A stretch of DNA of 45,336 bases from Bacteroidales bacterium (GTDB taxonomy: Bacteria > Bacteroidota > Bacteroidia > Bacteroidales > ML635J-15): positions 1 through 45,336 of the forward strand of contig JAFGVU010000056.1 of the NCBI GenBank assembly GCA_016937855.1, given 5' to 3'. The number at the start of each line of letters is the position of its first letter. Position 1 is the stretch's first letter. A program made the position numbers and the translations under genes. Below, one piece after another: positions 8,674 through 16,833 of the stretch. The notes below the pieces were generated by a model, which did not search any database, was not told the origin of the DNA, and was given only the letters and a program-made list of their open reading frames with translations.

Positions 8674-9429
8674 TTACACTAAAAATAGAACTAAAATTAT
8701 CAGAATTGGCACAATAGACAAAAAGATTTCGAGATTTTTATTTTTCTTCCACAAATTAGGGATATGACTAACGAGCAATGTAAGAAGAAACATGGCTCCT
8801 GAAGTAAAAAAGTTTTTACTCCATCTCCACGAATCGCCATAAGCAAGCTGTGCCCACATTGAACCTGAAAACTCGCCGGCAATAAACAAAATTGCTCCTA
8901 ACAAGGTGAAATTTGCAGCATGATGCATCATAAAAGCTTTATCGGTAGAACCAGATTGCAATCTAAATGAGGTTAAATACATAGCCAATGAAAAAGAGAG
9001 AACTGCCATAGAAATCAATCTTAGTTGAAAGAACAATGCTACAAATACATTATCGTACATATAATACATTGGATCAACTTTCAACTCATCAAAAAATACG
9101 ATGGCTTGAAAAATCAAGGCAATTATCCAAAATTCTGAGAAATTGATTTTCCTGTTTTTATTCACGAACTCATAAATAAACCCCAATATAACAATTACAA
9201 ATACAATGTTTTGCATTTTCTCGAATGTACCCGACATTGGTAAATGTCCCGATTCAAAATACACAAAAAATATTGATAAGGCTGCGCTCAAAAGTGTTAC
9301 AAATCCTACTAACCTATTGATTCTCTCTTTCTTTAAAATGCTTAAAAAAACATTTACCGAGAGCAAAAATAAAGTCGATAAAAACAATGAAATCGATATA
9401 TCTTGAACCATAAAAATCACTTTATTCAA
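8674..9429 (-). CDS. CcsA-like membrane protein with altered WWD motif
   Basis: A 251-residue protein with about eight transmembrane helices, matching the CcsA/CcmC core. The region GHLPMSGTFEKMQNIVFV corresponds to the family's GR.P...yEsl segment. The haem-binding WWD region reads GSMWAQLAYGDSWRWSKNF, where canonical CcsA has G..WA...WG.YW.WDPKE: the second Trp is Tyr and the Asp is Ser. Candidate axial histidines include the HH pair in FMMHHAANF. It overlaps the upstream lipoprotein gene by 8 bases and lies 1 base from the ResB-like gene, so translation is probably coupled. Expected role: haem handling at the periplasmic face; the altered motif makes this less certain. Confidence 0.8.
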   Translation of the reverse strand: MNKVIFMVQDISISLFLSTLFLLSVNVFLSILKKERINRLVGFVTLLSAALSIFFVYFESGHLPMSGTFEKMQNIVFVIVILGFIYEFVNKNRKINFSEFWIIALIFQAIVFFDELKVDPMYYMYDNVFVALFFQLRLISMAVLSFSLAMYLTSFRLQSGSTDKAFMMHHAANFTLLGAILFIAGEFSGSMWAQLAYGDSWRWSKNFFTSGAMFLLTLLVSHIPNLWKKNKNLEIFLSIVPILIILVLFLV

Positions 9430-10474
9430 TTATGACTCTATCAATACCTTTTATAGCTCTATCGGAGAAAAAGTCGCAACTTGGAAATAGTCTAAAAATT
9501 CCTTTTTTTGTATCATTTGGATCGCAAATTAGTAAAATATTTGCCTGATCGTTGCGGTTTGCAATTTCGCTCCATGTATAAACATTTCGGTAGCCATCGT
9601 CGGCAACAACTATTATTAGTTGACTCATGAGTTTTTGTGTATCGAATCCAACGTGATCGAACAACACATCTTTTAAGTTAAGCCCCTCAAAAGGCTTTGT
9701 ACTATGCAATCCACGTCCTTTACCATAAAAAATCGTATGAACTAATTCCTTTTTTTCCTGATCAATATTCTCAGTTAGAGTTGTAAGAATTTTCTTGTCC
9801 TTAATAATATCAATTGTTGGTGAATATACAGGTGATTTGCCCTTTTCGATAACTATTTCATCGTTTTTATAAGTTTTTACTATAATCTTTGATGGATTAG
9901 AGATATTTCTAGCTGTAATTAAATCATCCATAACAATAAGCTTTGATGCGACAGGCAATTCCCACATATCTTTTGATTTTTCAGGAATAATTCGTGCAAC
10001 CCCAACAGCAATAATAATATCGTCAAGATTATTTGAATAATAGATTTCACCCCAACTTACAACCACTTTTTCTCCTGATTGATTTTCTATTTCGACATAC
10101 AAATCAACTAAAGGTGGAAATGCTTCGGCGTTAGCTTTGTCTAACTCAAATAAATTTAAAATGTCTGCAAGCGAATAGCCAACATATCGATATGCTCCAA
10201 TAAATTTATCTTCGCCATTTACCAAAACTGTTTCTTTTACAATCATCTCATGAAGCGTAAGTTTTGAAAAGTCAACAACCCCTGGCGATTTCACTTCGCC
10301 TGTTACCATCAATTCTACCGTATTAAGCTTATGCATTTCGGAATTATCGAAAAAGCAATTTGTTTTATTATCGTTGTCAACAAGCCAAGGTTCACCAACC
10401 CTAACATTCTGAGCATTACACGACTGAAATAAAGTAAACACTACAAAACCAATTAAAAAATATTTAGCCTTCAT
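9422..10474 (-). CDS. Lipoprotein with two molybdopterin-oxidoreductase-like domains
   Basis: The best start is the ATG at 10474, overlapping the receptor stop by 11 bases; it gives 350 residues with a clean lipoprotein signal (lipobox LFQSC). Two related segments follow. The first (about 48-185) has VTGEVKSPGVVDFSKLTLHEM, then GYSLADILNLFEL, as in the sulfite-oxidase-type fold (Oxidored_molyb). The second (about 215-350) has GLNLKDVLFDHVGF, a YTWSEIANR strand mirroring VSWGEIYYS, and FRLFPSCDFFSDRAI. The Cys that binds molybdenum in true sulfite oxidases is not found at the expected place in either, so catalysis is doubtful. It may bind a pterin, oxyanion or partner. Its position between TonB receptor and CcsA/ResB suggests a periplasmic relay role (inference). 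Confidence 0.78.
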   Translation of the reverse strand: MKAKYFLIGFVVFTLFQSCNAQNVRVGEPWLVDNDNKTNCFFDNSEMHKLNTVELMVTGEVKSPGVVDFSKLTLHEMIVKETVLVNGEDKFIGAYRYVGYSLADILNLFELDKANAEAFPPLVDLYVEIENQSGEKVVVSWGEIYYSNNLDDIIIAVGVARIIPEKSKDMWELPVASKLIVMDDLITARNISNPSKIIVKTYKNDEIVIEKGKSPVYSPTIDIIKDKKILTTLTENIDQEKKELVHTIFYGKGRGLHSTKPFEGLNLKDVLFDHVGFDTQKLMSQLIIVVADDGYRNVYTWSEIANRNDQANILLICDPNDTKKGIFRLFPSCDFFSDRAIKGIDRVIIE

Positions 10475-12803
10475 TTTTAGAACGTTTAAAGTTATATTTG
10501 AGTTCAAAAATAATCATTCTTCCCGGACATTTATACCCTTTACTATTTGTATAAATTTTATTCAAAACATTATCTACGATTATGCTACAATCAAAATTCT
10601 TAAATTGTTTACGCAATTTGACATCAAGTGTTGTATATGCGGGATATTTATCATCAAACAGATACACCTCGTCAATTGAATTATCATCCTTTATCCAACG
10701 TGTCCCAACATAATTTACTGCGCCGGAGAAATCAACAATTTTATTTACAAATGCAAATCCGGCTCCTGCTTTATGAGTTGGCACATCAGTTAAGAATTTG
10801 TTTGTAAGATCTATACCTGCACCTTCAGGATTAACAATAAATTGAGAAATAACGGATTGATTGTAAGTATAGTTTACAAATAGGCTTAAAGATTTTTTAA
10901 CCTGATAGGACAAGTCCGATTCGATACCGTAAATTCTAACTTCACCAATATTATCGGTTTGATAAATTGGAGATATGGTATAACCCAAATTCACTGAATC
11001 GCCTGTACTAAGCAAATACATAAAGTCTTTTCCGATATTATAATAAGTTGATAATGAGAGATTTAATCCATAATTAAGATCTAAGTCAACTCCTGTTTCA
11101 AAGCTATAAAGATATTCGGGTTTTATTTCCGGATTTGCCAATCGAAAACCAGTTCTAACCTGGTCGGAGCGACATAAATCGTCTAAGTTTGGAGCTCTAA
11201 AACCCTTGGCAACCGTAGCATAGGCATCAAATCTTTTACTAAATTCATAATTTACCGACAGCTTTGGGCTAAAAGACGACCAATTAACAGGTTTATCGGA
11301 AACAAATTGATACTCACTTAGATATTCTATTGAATATGATGGATTTTCGATGCTAAAGGCAGCATTTTTAAATGTGGCATAATCGAACCTAACTCCCGGA
11401 ACGATTACTAATTTTTTGTTTAACAATTTTATTTTTGCCTGAGCAAAAGAAGAATAGATATCAAGATTTCCGCGATTTCGGATAATATCGGTAGAAGTAT
11501 AGTAAATATCGGCACCATTAACCGAACCATCTTTAAATTCCCCTCCAAAATCAAGCTCTGTATTCTCGCTAAAATTGTACTGAGCAATTACTTTCGCTCC
11601 TTTTTCTATCCGATCAGATTTTATCTCATACAATGCATACTCTCCGTCCGAATAATACTCATTTAGTCTAAAATAGTCTTCGTACAAAACAAAAGTATTT
11701 GCAAACAGCCTCAAATTTCCGAAATTTCCGCGATATCTAGCGTATGAATGTATAGTATTTCGCTGAGTATTTGCGCCATTATTCTCATAAATTTTAACAC
11801 CTCGACCTTTCTGATTATCGAAATAATTTAGAGATAGCTCCAAGCTATTTTTGTCATCAAAGCGATAGCCTGCGAAACCTCCGGCAATCATTTCGTTTAG
11901 AAAAACCGGGACAACAATTGTATCATTTTCCTTGATAATTTCATCGGGAGTATTGATGTAACCATCGCTAGAGCGGTACGACGTAAATGTTCTCCAATAA
12001 AACTTAGCATTATCTGTTATGCCAGAAAGTCTTAATTTCGTATCAAATGTATTGTATGTACCGTATGATGAGCTTACTGTAGCACTAAATCTATCTTTTG
12101 GTTTAAGACTAGTTATATTTATAATTCCACCCATTGCATTTGAACCAAATATCACCGACCCCGGGCCTTTAATAATCTCAATAGACGAGATATTATCCTT
12201 GTCTATCATGCTCCAATCAACTGAGCCTGCATCCGATTTATTGACCGGCGAACCATCAATAACTACAAGGGTTCCACTTTGTGATTTTCCTCCTAATCCA
12301 CGAAGCGACACAACCGTTGAAGAAAACATTCCGGCTTCGCTATAAACGTTAACACCTGATATTCCTTCAAATAATTTGGAGCTTGATATGGCAGGAATAC
12401 TGTTAATCTCTGACACGCCAATTGTTTTAGTTCTTACAGGGATATCTAGGACACTCTCTTCGAGGTTTTTTTCGGCACCAATAACAATTTCGTCAGTTAG
12501 ATAAAACTCTCTCTCCAAAATAATTTTAAGATTAGTTATATCAGTTTTTTTTAGATTTATTTCGATAGTTTTAGTTTGATACCCAAGGGACGAAAAGACC
12601 ACTACATACTTTTTACTTTCAAGATTTTTGATTTCAAAAAATCCATTTTCCGAAGTAACTGTTCCCTTTTTTATTTCAGGCATATATACGTTTACATCTG
12701 CAATACTTTGATTATCAGAACTATAAACATAGCCAGAAACGTTTTGTCCGTAAACAAAGCAAGTGCAAAAAAGCAAAAAACTAAAAAACAGTATTTTATT
12801 CAT
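10464..12803 (-). CDS. TonB-dependent outer-membrane receptor
   Basis: About 779 residues from the ATG at 12803 (the codon before is TTG). Order: signal peptide (1-20, ending FVYGQ); a carboxypeptidase-regulatory-like beta domain (about 21-100: VSGYVYSSDNQSIADVNVYM, FFEIKNL, FSSLGYQTK); a plug (about 118-230) with GVNVYSEAGMFSSTVVSLRG, VVIDGSPVNKSD and ISSIEIIKGPGSVIFGSNAMGG; then a 22-strand-type barrel ending ELKYNFKRSKNEG. The last residue is Gly rather than the usual aromatic. It imports a ligand through the outer membrane using TonB energy. No SusD partner follows, so a small ligand such as a metal chelate or haem is more likely than a glycan. The WtpA-like gene in the operon suggests molybdate/tungstate (inference). 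Confidence 0.93.
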   Translation of the reverse strand: MNKILFFSFLLFCTCFVYGQNVSGYVYSSDNQSIADVNVYMPEIKKGTVTSENGFFEIKNLESKKYVVVFSSLGYQTKTIEINLKKTDITNLKIILEREFYLTDEIVIGAEKNLEESVLDIPVRTKTIGVSEINSIPAISSSKLFEGISGVNVYSEAGMFSSTVVSLRGLGGKSQSGTLVVIDGSPVNKSDAGSVDWSMIDKDNISSIEIIKGPGSVIFGSNAMGGIINITSLKPKDRFSATVSSSYGTYNTFDTKLRLSGITDNAKFYWRTFTSYRSSDGYINTPDEIIKENDTIVVPVFLNEMIAGGFAGYRFDDKNSLELSLNYFDNQKGRGVKIYENNGANTQRNTIHSYARYRGNFGNLRLFANTFVLYEDYFRLNEYYSDGEYALYEIKSDRIEKGAKVIAQYNFSENTELDFGGEFKDGSVNGADIYYTSTDIIRNRGNLDIYSSFAQAKIKLLNKKLVIVPGVRFDYATFKNAAFSIENPSYSIEYLSEYQFVSDKPVNWSSFSPKLSVNYEFSKRFDAYATVAKGFRAPNLDDLCRSDQVRTGFRLANPEIKPEYLYSFETGVDLDLNYGLNLSLSTYYNIGKDFMYLLSTGDSVNLGYTISPIYQTDNIGEVRIYGIESDLSYQVKKSLSLFVNYTYNQSVISQFIVNPEGAGIDLTNKFLTDVPTHKAGAGFAFVNKIVDFSGAVNYVGTRWIKDDNSIDEVYLFDDKYPAYTTLDVKLRKQFKNFDCSIIVDNVLNKIYTNSKGYKCPGRMIIFELKYNFKRSKNEG

Positions 12804-12815
12804 CAAATCAAAATT

Positions 12816-12853
12816 AAATCCCGGAACTGCAACAGAAACAGCCCCGGGGATTT
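12816..12853 (-). other. Intercistronic hairpin before the receptor gene
   Basis: A G+C-rich inverted repeat in an otherwise AT-rich spacer: AAATCCCGG (12816-12824) can pair with CCGGGGATTT (12844-12853) around a 19-base loop. On the minus strand it ends about 13 bases before the receptor ATG, with no strong T-tract. It could protect or attenuate the transcript between the abundant T9SS protein and the receptor. Confidence 0.4.
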
Positions 12854-12875
12854 AAAACAGAAAACAAAACTAAAC

Positions 12876-14285
12876 TTATTTTACAATAATTTTTCTTGAT
12901 TCAGGAATTCTGTTATCATCTGAATAGATTTTAACAAAATATAAACCTGAACTAAGATTAGCAGAACTTAAATTAATAGACTTAGTGAAGATAGAGTTTG
13001 TTCTGCTAACTAATGCTCCCTGAGTATTATAAACTTCAACAGAGCTAATAACATCTGAAGATTCAACAACAAAGTAATCATCGCAAGGGTTTGGATAAAC
13101 AGAAATTGCATTAGCAAATAATTGATTTACAACACCACTTGGTGCTATTCCAGTAACCATTATGTCGTCGATTTTAGAAATTCCGGCTGCTGTAACCGTA
13201 GCATCAGAAACGCTAACATTATCAGTCATAATCCATCTAATGTAAAGAGAAGTTGTTCCTTGACCTTCCATTTCAACTGGCAAATCTAATTCATCAATTA
13301 CTCCAGTTTCCCAATCTGAGGCAACAGTAATTGCACCATCAGCGATATCAGCCCAATCGCCACCACTAGCTCTCCATTGTAGTTTAAAGTTTATAGGTCC
13401 ATCCGAATCTGAGAATTGTTTTGATGAAACTTTCATGCCTGTAAAGCCATCAGCTTTAAATTTGATTGACCAAAATTTATCGTCTGCACCATTATCCCAT
13501 TCTGTAGCAGTAGCTGCATTATCGGTTGCACCTTCGGTGTAAGTTAATGTTCTTGTTGTTCCGGCTGTTCCATTTTCGGCACGAATATCATAACCTAAAT
13601 TCCCTACGACACCAGAATCTGCATTAAATTCAGTATCTGTATCATCAGCGAAATCGAATCCAATTATAGTAGTTGGTTCTGGAAGTGGAGTAGCAACAAT
13701 AAGGATATCGTCAATTTTTGAAATTCCAACTGCATCAACTGTACCATCACCTACCGAAGTACTCGAAGTCATAATCCATCTTAAATAAATTGAGGTTGAA
13801 CCCGGGTTATTAATGTCAGCCGGTAAGGCTAATTCTTCAACAACGCCTGTTGTCCAATCTGTACCTACGGTAATTGCACCACCTGTTACATCTGCCCAAT
13901 CGCCACCTGACAAACGCCATTGCAATTTAAATTCTTTTGGACCTGTAGCGTCGGAATACTGCTTAGATGAAATTTTAAAGTTTTCATAACCATCTGCTTT
14001 AAATTTAATCGACCAAAACTTATCGTCAGCACCATTATCCCATTCTGCAACAGTTGCTGCATCATTTGTAGCACCTTCAGTGTAGCTTAAATCTCTTGTT
14101 GTTCCTGCTGTTCCATTTTCGGCGCGAATGTCGTAAGACAAGTTCCCGTCTAAACCTGAGTCGGCAGTAAATTCAGTGTCAGTATTATCAGAAAAACCAA
14201 ATCCGATAATAACTTCTTCCTGTGCATTTATACTTAGTGTCCAACCAAGTAAAATAATACTTAAAAATAGTAATTGTTTTTTCAT
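12876..14285 (-). CDS. T9SS-secreted protein with a duplicated domain
   Basis: A 469-residue protein. Residues 1-22 are a signal peptide (ending SINAQ). Residues 25-198 and 206-379 are two copies of one domain, very similar and offset by 181 residues: both hold IIGF.F.D.TDTEF, YDIRAENGTAGTTR, WDNGADDKFWSIKFKADG, SGGDWAD and GISKIDDI. The pattern is beta-rich and lacks Cys. Residues about 393-469 are a type A T9SS sorting domain (AISVYPNPCDDYFVVES, VEVYNTQGALV, GLYFVKIYSDD), so the mature protein should be attached to the surface or released. The domain function is unknown; within this operon a surface ligand-capture role alongside the receptor is plausible (inference). Confidence 0.9.
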   Translation of the reverse strand: MKKQLLFLSIILLGWTLSINAQEEVIIGFGFSDNTDTEFTADSGLDGNLSYDIRAENGTAGTTRDLSYTEGATNDAATVAEWDNGADDKFWSIKFKADGYENFKISSKQYSDATGPKEFKLQWRLSGGDWADVTGGAITVGTDWTTGVVEELALPADINNPGSTSIYLRWIMTSSTSVGDGTVDAVGISKIDDILIVATPLPEPTTIIGFDFADDTDTEFNADSGVVGNLGYDIRAENGTAGTTRTLTYTEGATDNAATATEWDNGADDKFWSIKFKADGFTGMKVSSKQFSDSDGPINFKLQWRASGGDWADIADGAITVASDWETGVIDELDLPVEMEGQGTTSLYIRWIMTDNVSVSDATVTAAGISKIDDIMVTGIAPSGVVNQLFANAISVYPNPCDDYFVVESSDVISSVEVYNTQGALVSRTNSIFTKSINLSSANLSSGLYFVKIYSDDNRIPESRKIIVK

Positions 14286-14321
14286 GCTCTTTTTGATTTT
14301 TTAGTTTAACATTAATATCAT

Positions 14322-15296
14322 TTATAATTGAATTTTCATTGAAAAGCTTATTTGTCCATCATCTGTGTGATCTGCATCTAAAACTTTAACAATACCCTTT
14401 TTGCCATCAGCTGTCATAAACGGAATAATAGTTCCGGCATTGGACCACTTATATTTTTTCTTTCCCCAGACATCATCATACGAAACGATTAGCAAACTAT
14501 CGTTATGTGCATTATCAAAGTCAGCAGCTGAGACTCCATTATCTGCACGTATATCCCATTTTGTATAATTTCGTGTTGTCCAATCAGTTATGTATGGATA
14601 ATAATCCTCATATAGTTCGCCTGTTGCTGAAATTTCCTCTCCCGGGGACGAAAAAGTTGGCGAAGGTAGCATAACTCCGTTGTCTTCACTGTAATTAAAA
14701 TATACCAAAACATCTACCAAGCTCTGAAACATACTTGCAGAGTCTTGCATATATACATTTCCGGTTGAAGGCAAAAAGAAATGTGGCAAATTTGAATTAT
14801 TCTGATAACCAAGTGTGATAATATCGTACTCTATAATCCCACCAAACTCAGAATTTGGATCCTTATAAATTTTTAACGATACTTGCGCTGTATTTTTATT
14901 TCGATCTTGAACTGCAAACACCCATGTTGTCTCGTCTTCAACACTCTGATAAAAAGTCTTGTTTAATGTAAAACCAGGGGAATTCAGTCCCGAATCCATT
15001 ACAGTTTTAACTACACCATCGTATTCCTTTTTTACAGTAAAATTTGTAATATTTGCTTCCGGGCCATCAACCACGACTTTAAATTTTAAAGGAGCTCCAA
15101 CAACAACCGTATCTCCATCATTTGTTAGACCATCCTCAAAAACTAAGTATATAGTTGGCATTAAAGGCTCAGGATCGGGTTTACACGAAGTAAAAAAGAA
15201 CGCAAAAAATACAAAAGTCAAAAATAGAAGTCCTACAAAACGAGTTGAAATGTTTCGCAATTCGCTGATTATAAATATTTTAGTCCTAGTTTTCAT
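14322..15296 (-). CDS. Predicted surface lipoprotein of unknown function
   Basis: A 324-residue protein with a long basic N-terminus, a hydrophobic core (21-34) and a lipobox ending FFTSC (Cys38), followed by KPDPEP. Acidic residues just after Cys are part of Bacteroidota surface-export signals; here the first are Asp and Glu at +3/+5. Residues about 50-150 look like an Ig-type fold (VVVGAPLKFKVVVDG). The C-terminal half includes TKWDIRADNGVSAADFD and TADGKKGIVKVLDADHTDDG, vaguely reminiscent of HmuY-type haem-binding lipoproteins, which pair with TonB receptors; that similarity is weak. It lies 5 bases after the WtpA-like gene and 36 before the T9SS gene, inside the operon. Confidence 0.82.
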   Translation of the reverse strand: MKTRTKIFIISELRNISTRFVGLLFLTFVFFAFFFTSCKPDPEPLMPTIYLVFEDGLTNDGDTVVVGAPLKFKVVVDGPEANITNFTVKKEYDGVVKTVMDSGLNSPGFTLNKTFYQSVEDETTWVFAVQDRNKNTAQVSLKIYKDPNSEFGGIIEYDIITLGYQNNSNLPHFFLPSTGNVYMQDSASMFQSLVDVLVYFNYSEDNGVMLPSPTFSSPGEEISATGELYEDYYPYITDWTTRNYTKWDIRADNGVSAADFDNAHNDSLLIVSYDDVWGKKKYKWSNAGTIIPFMTADGKKGIVKVLDADHTDDGQISFSMKIQL

Positions 15297-15301
15297 TACA
15301 A

Positions 15302-16255
15302 TTATTTTACAACATTAGATAATTCATCTGGAAGACTATCGAGATACTTTTTATCACAATAATTAACAACTCCCATTCCATGATCTTTCAATATCTTTCC
15401 TCCCCTTTCAACATCAGTCATGAACATAATAAATTTTAATGCATTATCAAAGTTTTTAGAATTTTTAGGAATTGTCAGACTATATAAAATTGATGATCCG
15501 TTTATCGTAGTTGTTGTTCCTTGTTCTTTTCCATAAACCTCAAGACTTACTGTATTATATAAACCTTCGAACTGTGGATTACTGAGATTGATTTCGTCGG
15601 GAAGTTCAATATACTTCAATTTATGCTGAATTGCTACCGAACGATAAATCATAAGATAATCTATATTACCAGTCTCGAGAAGGGCAAGTAAATCAACTTC
15701 TTTTGGTCTGATGACCGTATTTTTCTTTTCCAACAAGTTTCCCTTTAATCCTGCCTGCTGATAAAACAGTTCAGCTAATTCGAATAAAAAAACTGTTCTA
15801 TAACCACATGGATCGGCATTGGGATCGGAACGACCTATAACAATATTCTCCTGCATTAAAACATTTTGCCAATTATCTGCTGTGATTTTGTCGGCATCAA
15901 CAGACTTATCAGTATATGCAATAACCATCTCGTTCGATGCAAAAACGAAATTCCATGATGCAAAATCAGGGATCAATAGTTTATCAATTACTAAGAAATC
16001 GGCAACAGCTAAAATATCACAATCTTTATTCAAATCAGTAATTTTTCGGGCTGCATCTAAACTTCCTGATGATTCGGCAAATACTTTTACTTCGGGATTC
16101 TCCAAATTAAACTCTTGAGTTAGCGTTTTCATTGGCATTGCTAAGCTTCCGGCGTGAAAAATCACTATTTGTTCGCCTGCTTCCTTATGATTGTGACAAG
16201 CAGTTAATAACAAAATCGCAGCAAAAAGAATCAGTATGTTTCGCAAATGCTTCAT
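15302..16255 (-). CDS. wtpA: WtpA/ModA-type tungstate/molybdate-binding lipoprotein
   Basis: The start is the ATG at 16255; the TTG at 16276 lies inside the -7 box. The 317-residue product has a lipobox LLLTAC (Cys20) and then a periplasmic-binding fold with WtpA signatures: VIFHAGSLAMPM, FAESSGSLDAARKITDL, DILAVADFLVI, FASNEMVIAYTDKS and GRSDPNADPCGYRTVFLFEL. These match archaeal and bacterial WtpA, which bind tungstate and molybdate with oxygen and Ser/Asp/Glu contacts. It is the first gene of a seven-gene operon. No WtpB permease or WtpC ATPase gene is present, so it either serves a distant transporter or works as a scavenger or sensor beside the TonB receptor. Confidence 0.9.
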   Translation of the reverse strand: MKHLRNILILFAAILLLTACHNHKEAGEQIVIFHAGSLAMPMKTLTQEFNLENPEVKVFAESSGSLDAARKITDLNKDCDILAVADFLVIDKLLIPDFASWNFVFASNEMVIAYTDKSVDADKITADNWQNVLMQENIVIGRSDPNADPCGYRTVFLFELAELFYQQAGLKGNLLEKKNTVIRPKEVDLLALLETGNIDYLMIYRSVAIQHKLKYIELPDEINLSNPQFEGLYNTVSLEVYGKEQGTTTTINGSSILYSLTIPKNSKNFDNALKFIMFMTDVERGGKILKDHGMGVVNYCDKKYLDSLPDELSNVVK

Positions 16256-16273
16256 AATAAAAATTTCGACTTG

Positions 16274-16281
16274 CAAATATA
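16274..16281 (-). promoter_or_regulatory. -7 box (TATATTTG) for the wtpA-receptor-resB operon
   Basis: Exact TAnnTTTG match on the minus strand, 19 bases before the wtpA ATG. No ModE-type palindrome or Moco riboswitch is obvious nearby. Confidence 0.55.
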
Positions 16282-16379
16282 TGCAAATCGGTTTAATAAA
16301 AAAAAAATATTTCGAGAAACAATAAAATCTTTGTGAAAAAGCTTATCACAACTTTTTTTTCGTGCCTGATATTCTTTAG

Positions 16380-16833
16380 GTGAGGTTACAACAAGTATTT
16401 ATAAGAGTAAAAGCCTCTTCGTTCGGCACTTACTTCGGCTCCTAAAGATACCGGAGCTCAACACAAGGAGTACCTCAACTCTAAGTGGTTGCTGGTAAAG
16501 CGCTCTTCGTTTCGGTACTTCGTACCTCAACTCAGAGCTTTTTTTAGCCACTAAAACACGAAGGACACGAAATGGAAATAAAAGTAAAATTTTCAATTTA
16601 TAACTAATTTTTTTAGTGCTTTTAGTGCTTTCGTGGCTATTTTTTCTTCGTTTCAGCACTTCGTAACTCAACTCCAAGAGGTTTGATGTTTAGGTCCCCG
16701 CTACGCGGCTTAGACAAATTGATTGACATGAGTTTTACAAATAGGGCTCCGCTATGCGGCTAAAAAAAATCGTAAAGTCAAAATGCAGCCTGAATGTTTT
16801 ATTTCGATAATGGATACAAAAAAAAACACATCT
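16380..16833. repeat. Gene-free mosaic of imperfect repeats
   Basis: This stretch holds no convincing gene. It contains three related direct repeats of the form CTTCGTTTCRGYACTTCGTA near 16419, 16506 and 16647; an imperfect inverted pair, AGCCACTAAAACACGAAGG (16553) against a segment ending CTTTCGTGGCT (about 16638); and a REP-like pair of hairpins (listed separately). A 92-codon open frame across it translates these repeats and looks spurious. Confidence 0.6.
16692..16762 (-). repeat. REP-like repeat with two hairpins, copy 1
   Basis: Two short hairpins with CCGC/GCGG stems, CCGCTACGCGG (16698-16708) and CCGCTATGCGG (16749-16759), flank about 40 bases that include GTTTTACAAATAGGGC. An inverted copy lies at 45256-45328. 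The arrangement resembles paired REP/BIME elements mobilised by RAYT transposases; a RAYT gene is 4 kb away. Confidence 0.6.

Noticed and set aside
16331-16360. TTGTGA...TCACAA hairpin with T-tract as a terminator
   Set aside because: It would point in the plus direction, where no upstream plus-strand gene exists; kept only as a repeat-region curiosity.
16399-16677. A 92-codon open frame on the minus strand
   Set aside because: It translates the local direct and inverted repeats, has no signal or motif and no promoter box, and resembles chance frames in Bacteroidota repeats.
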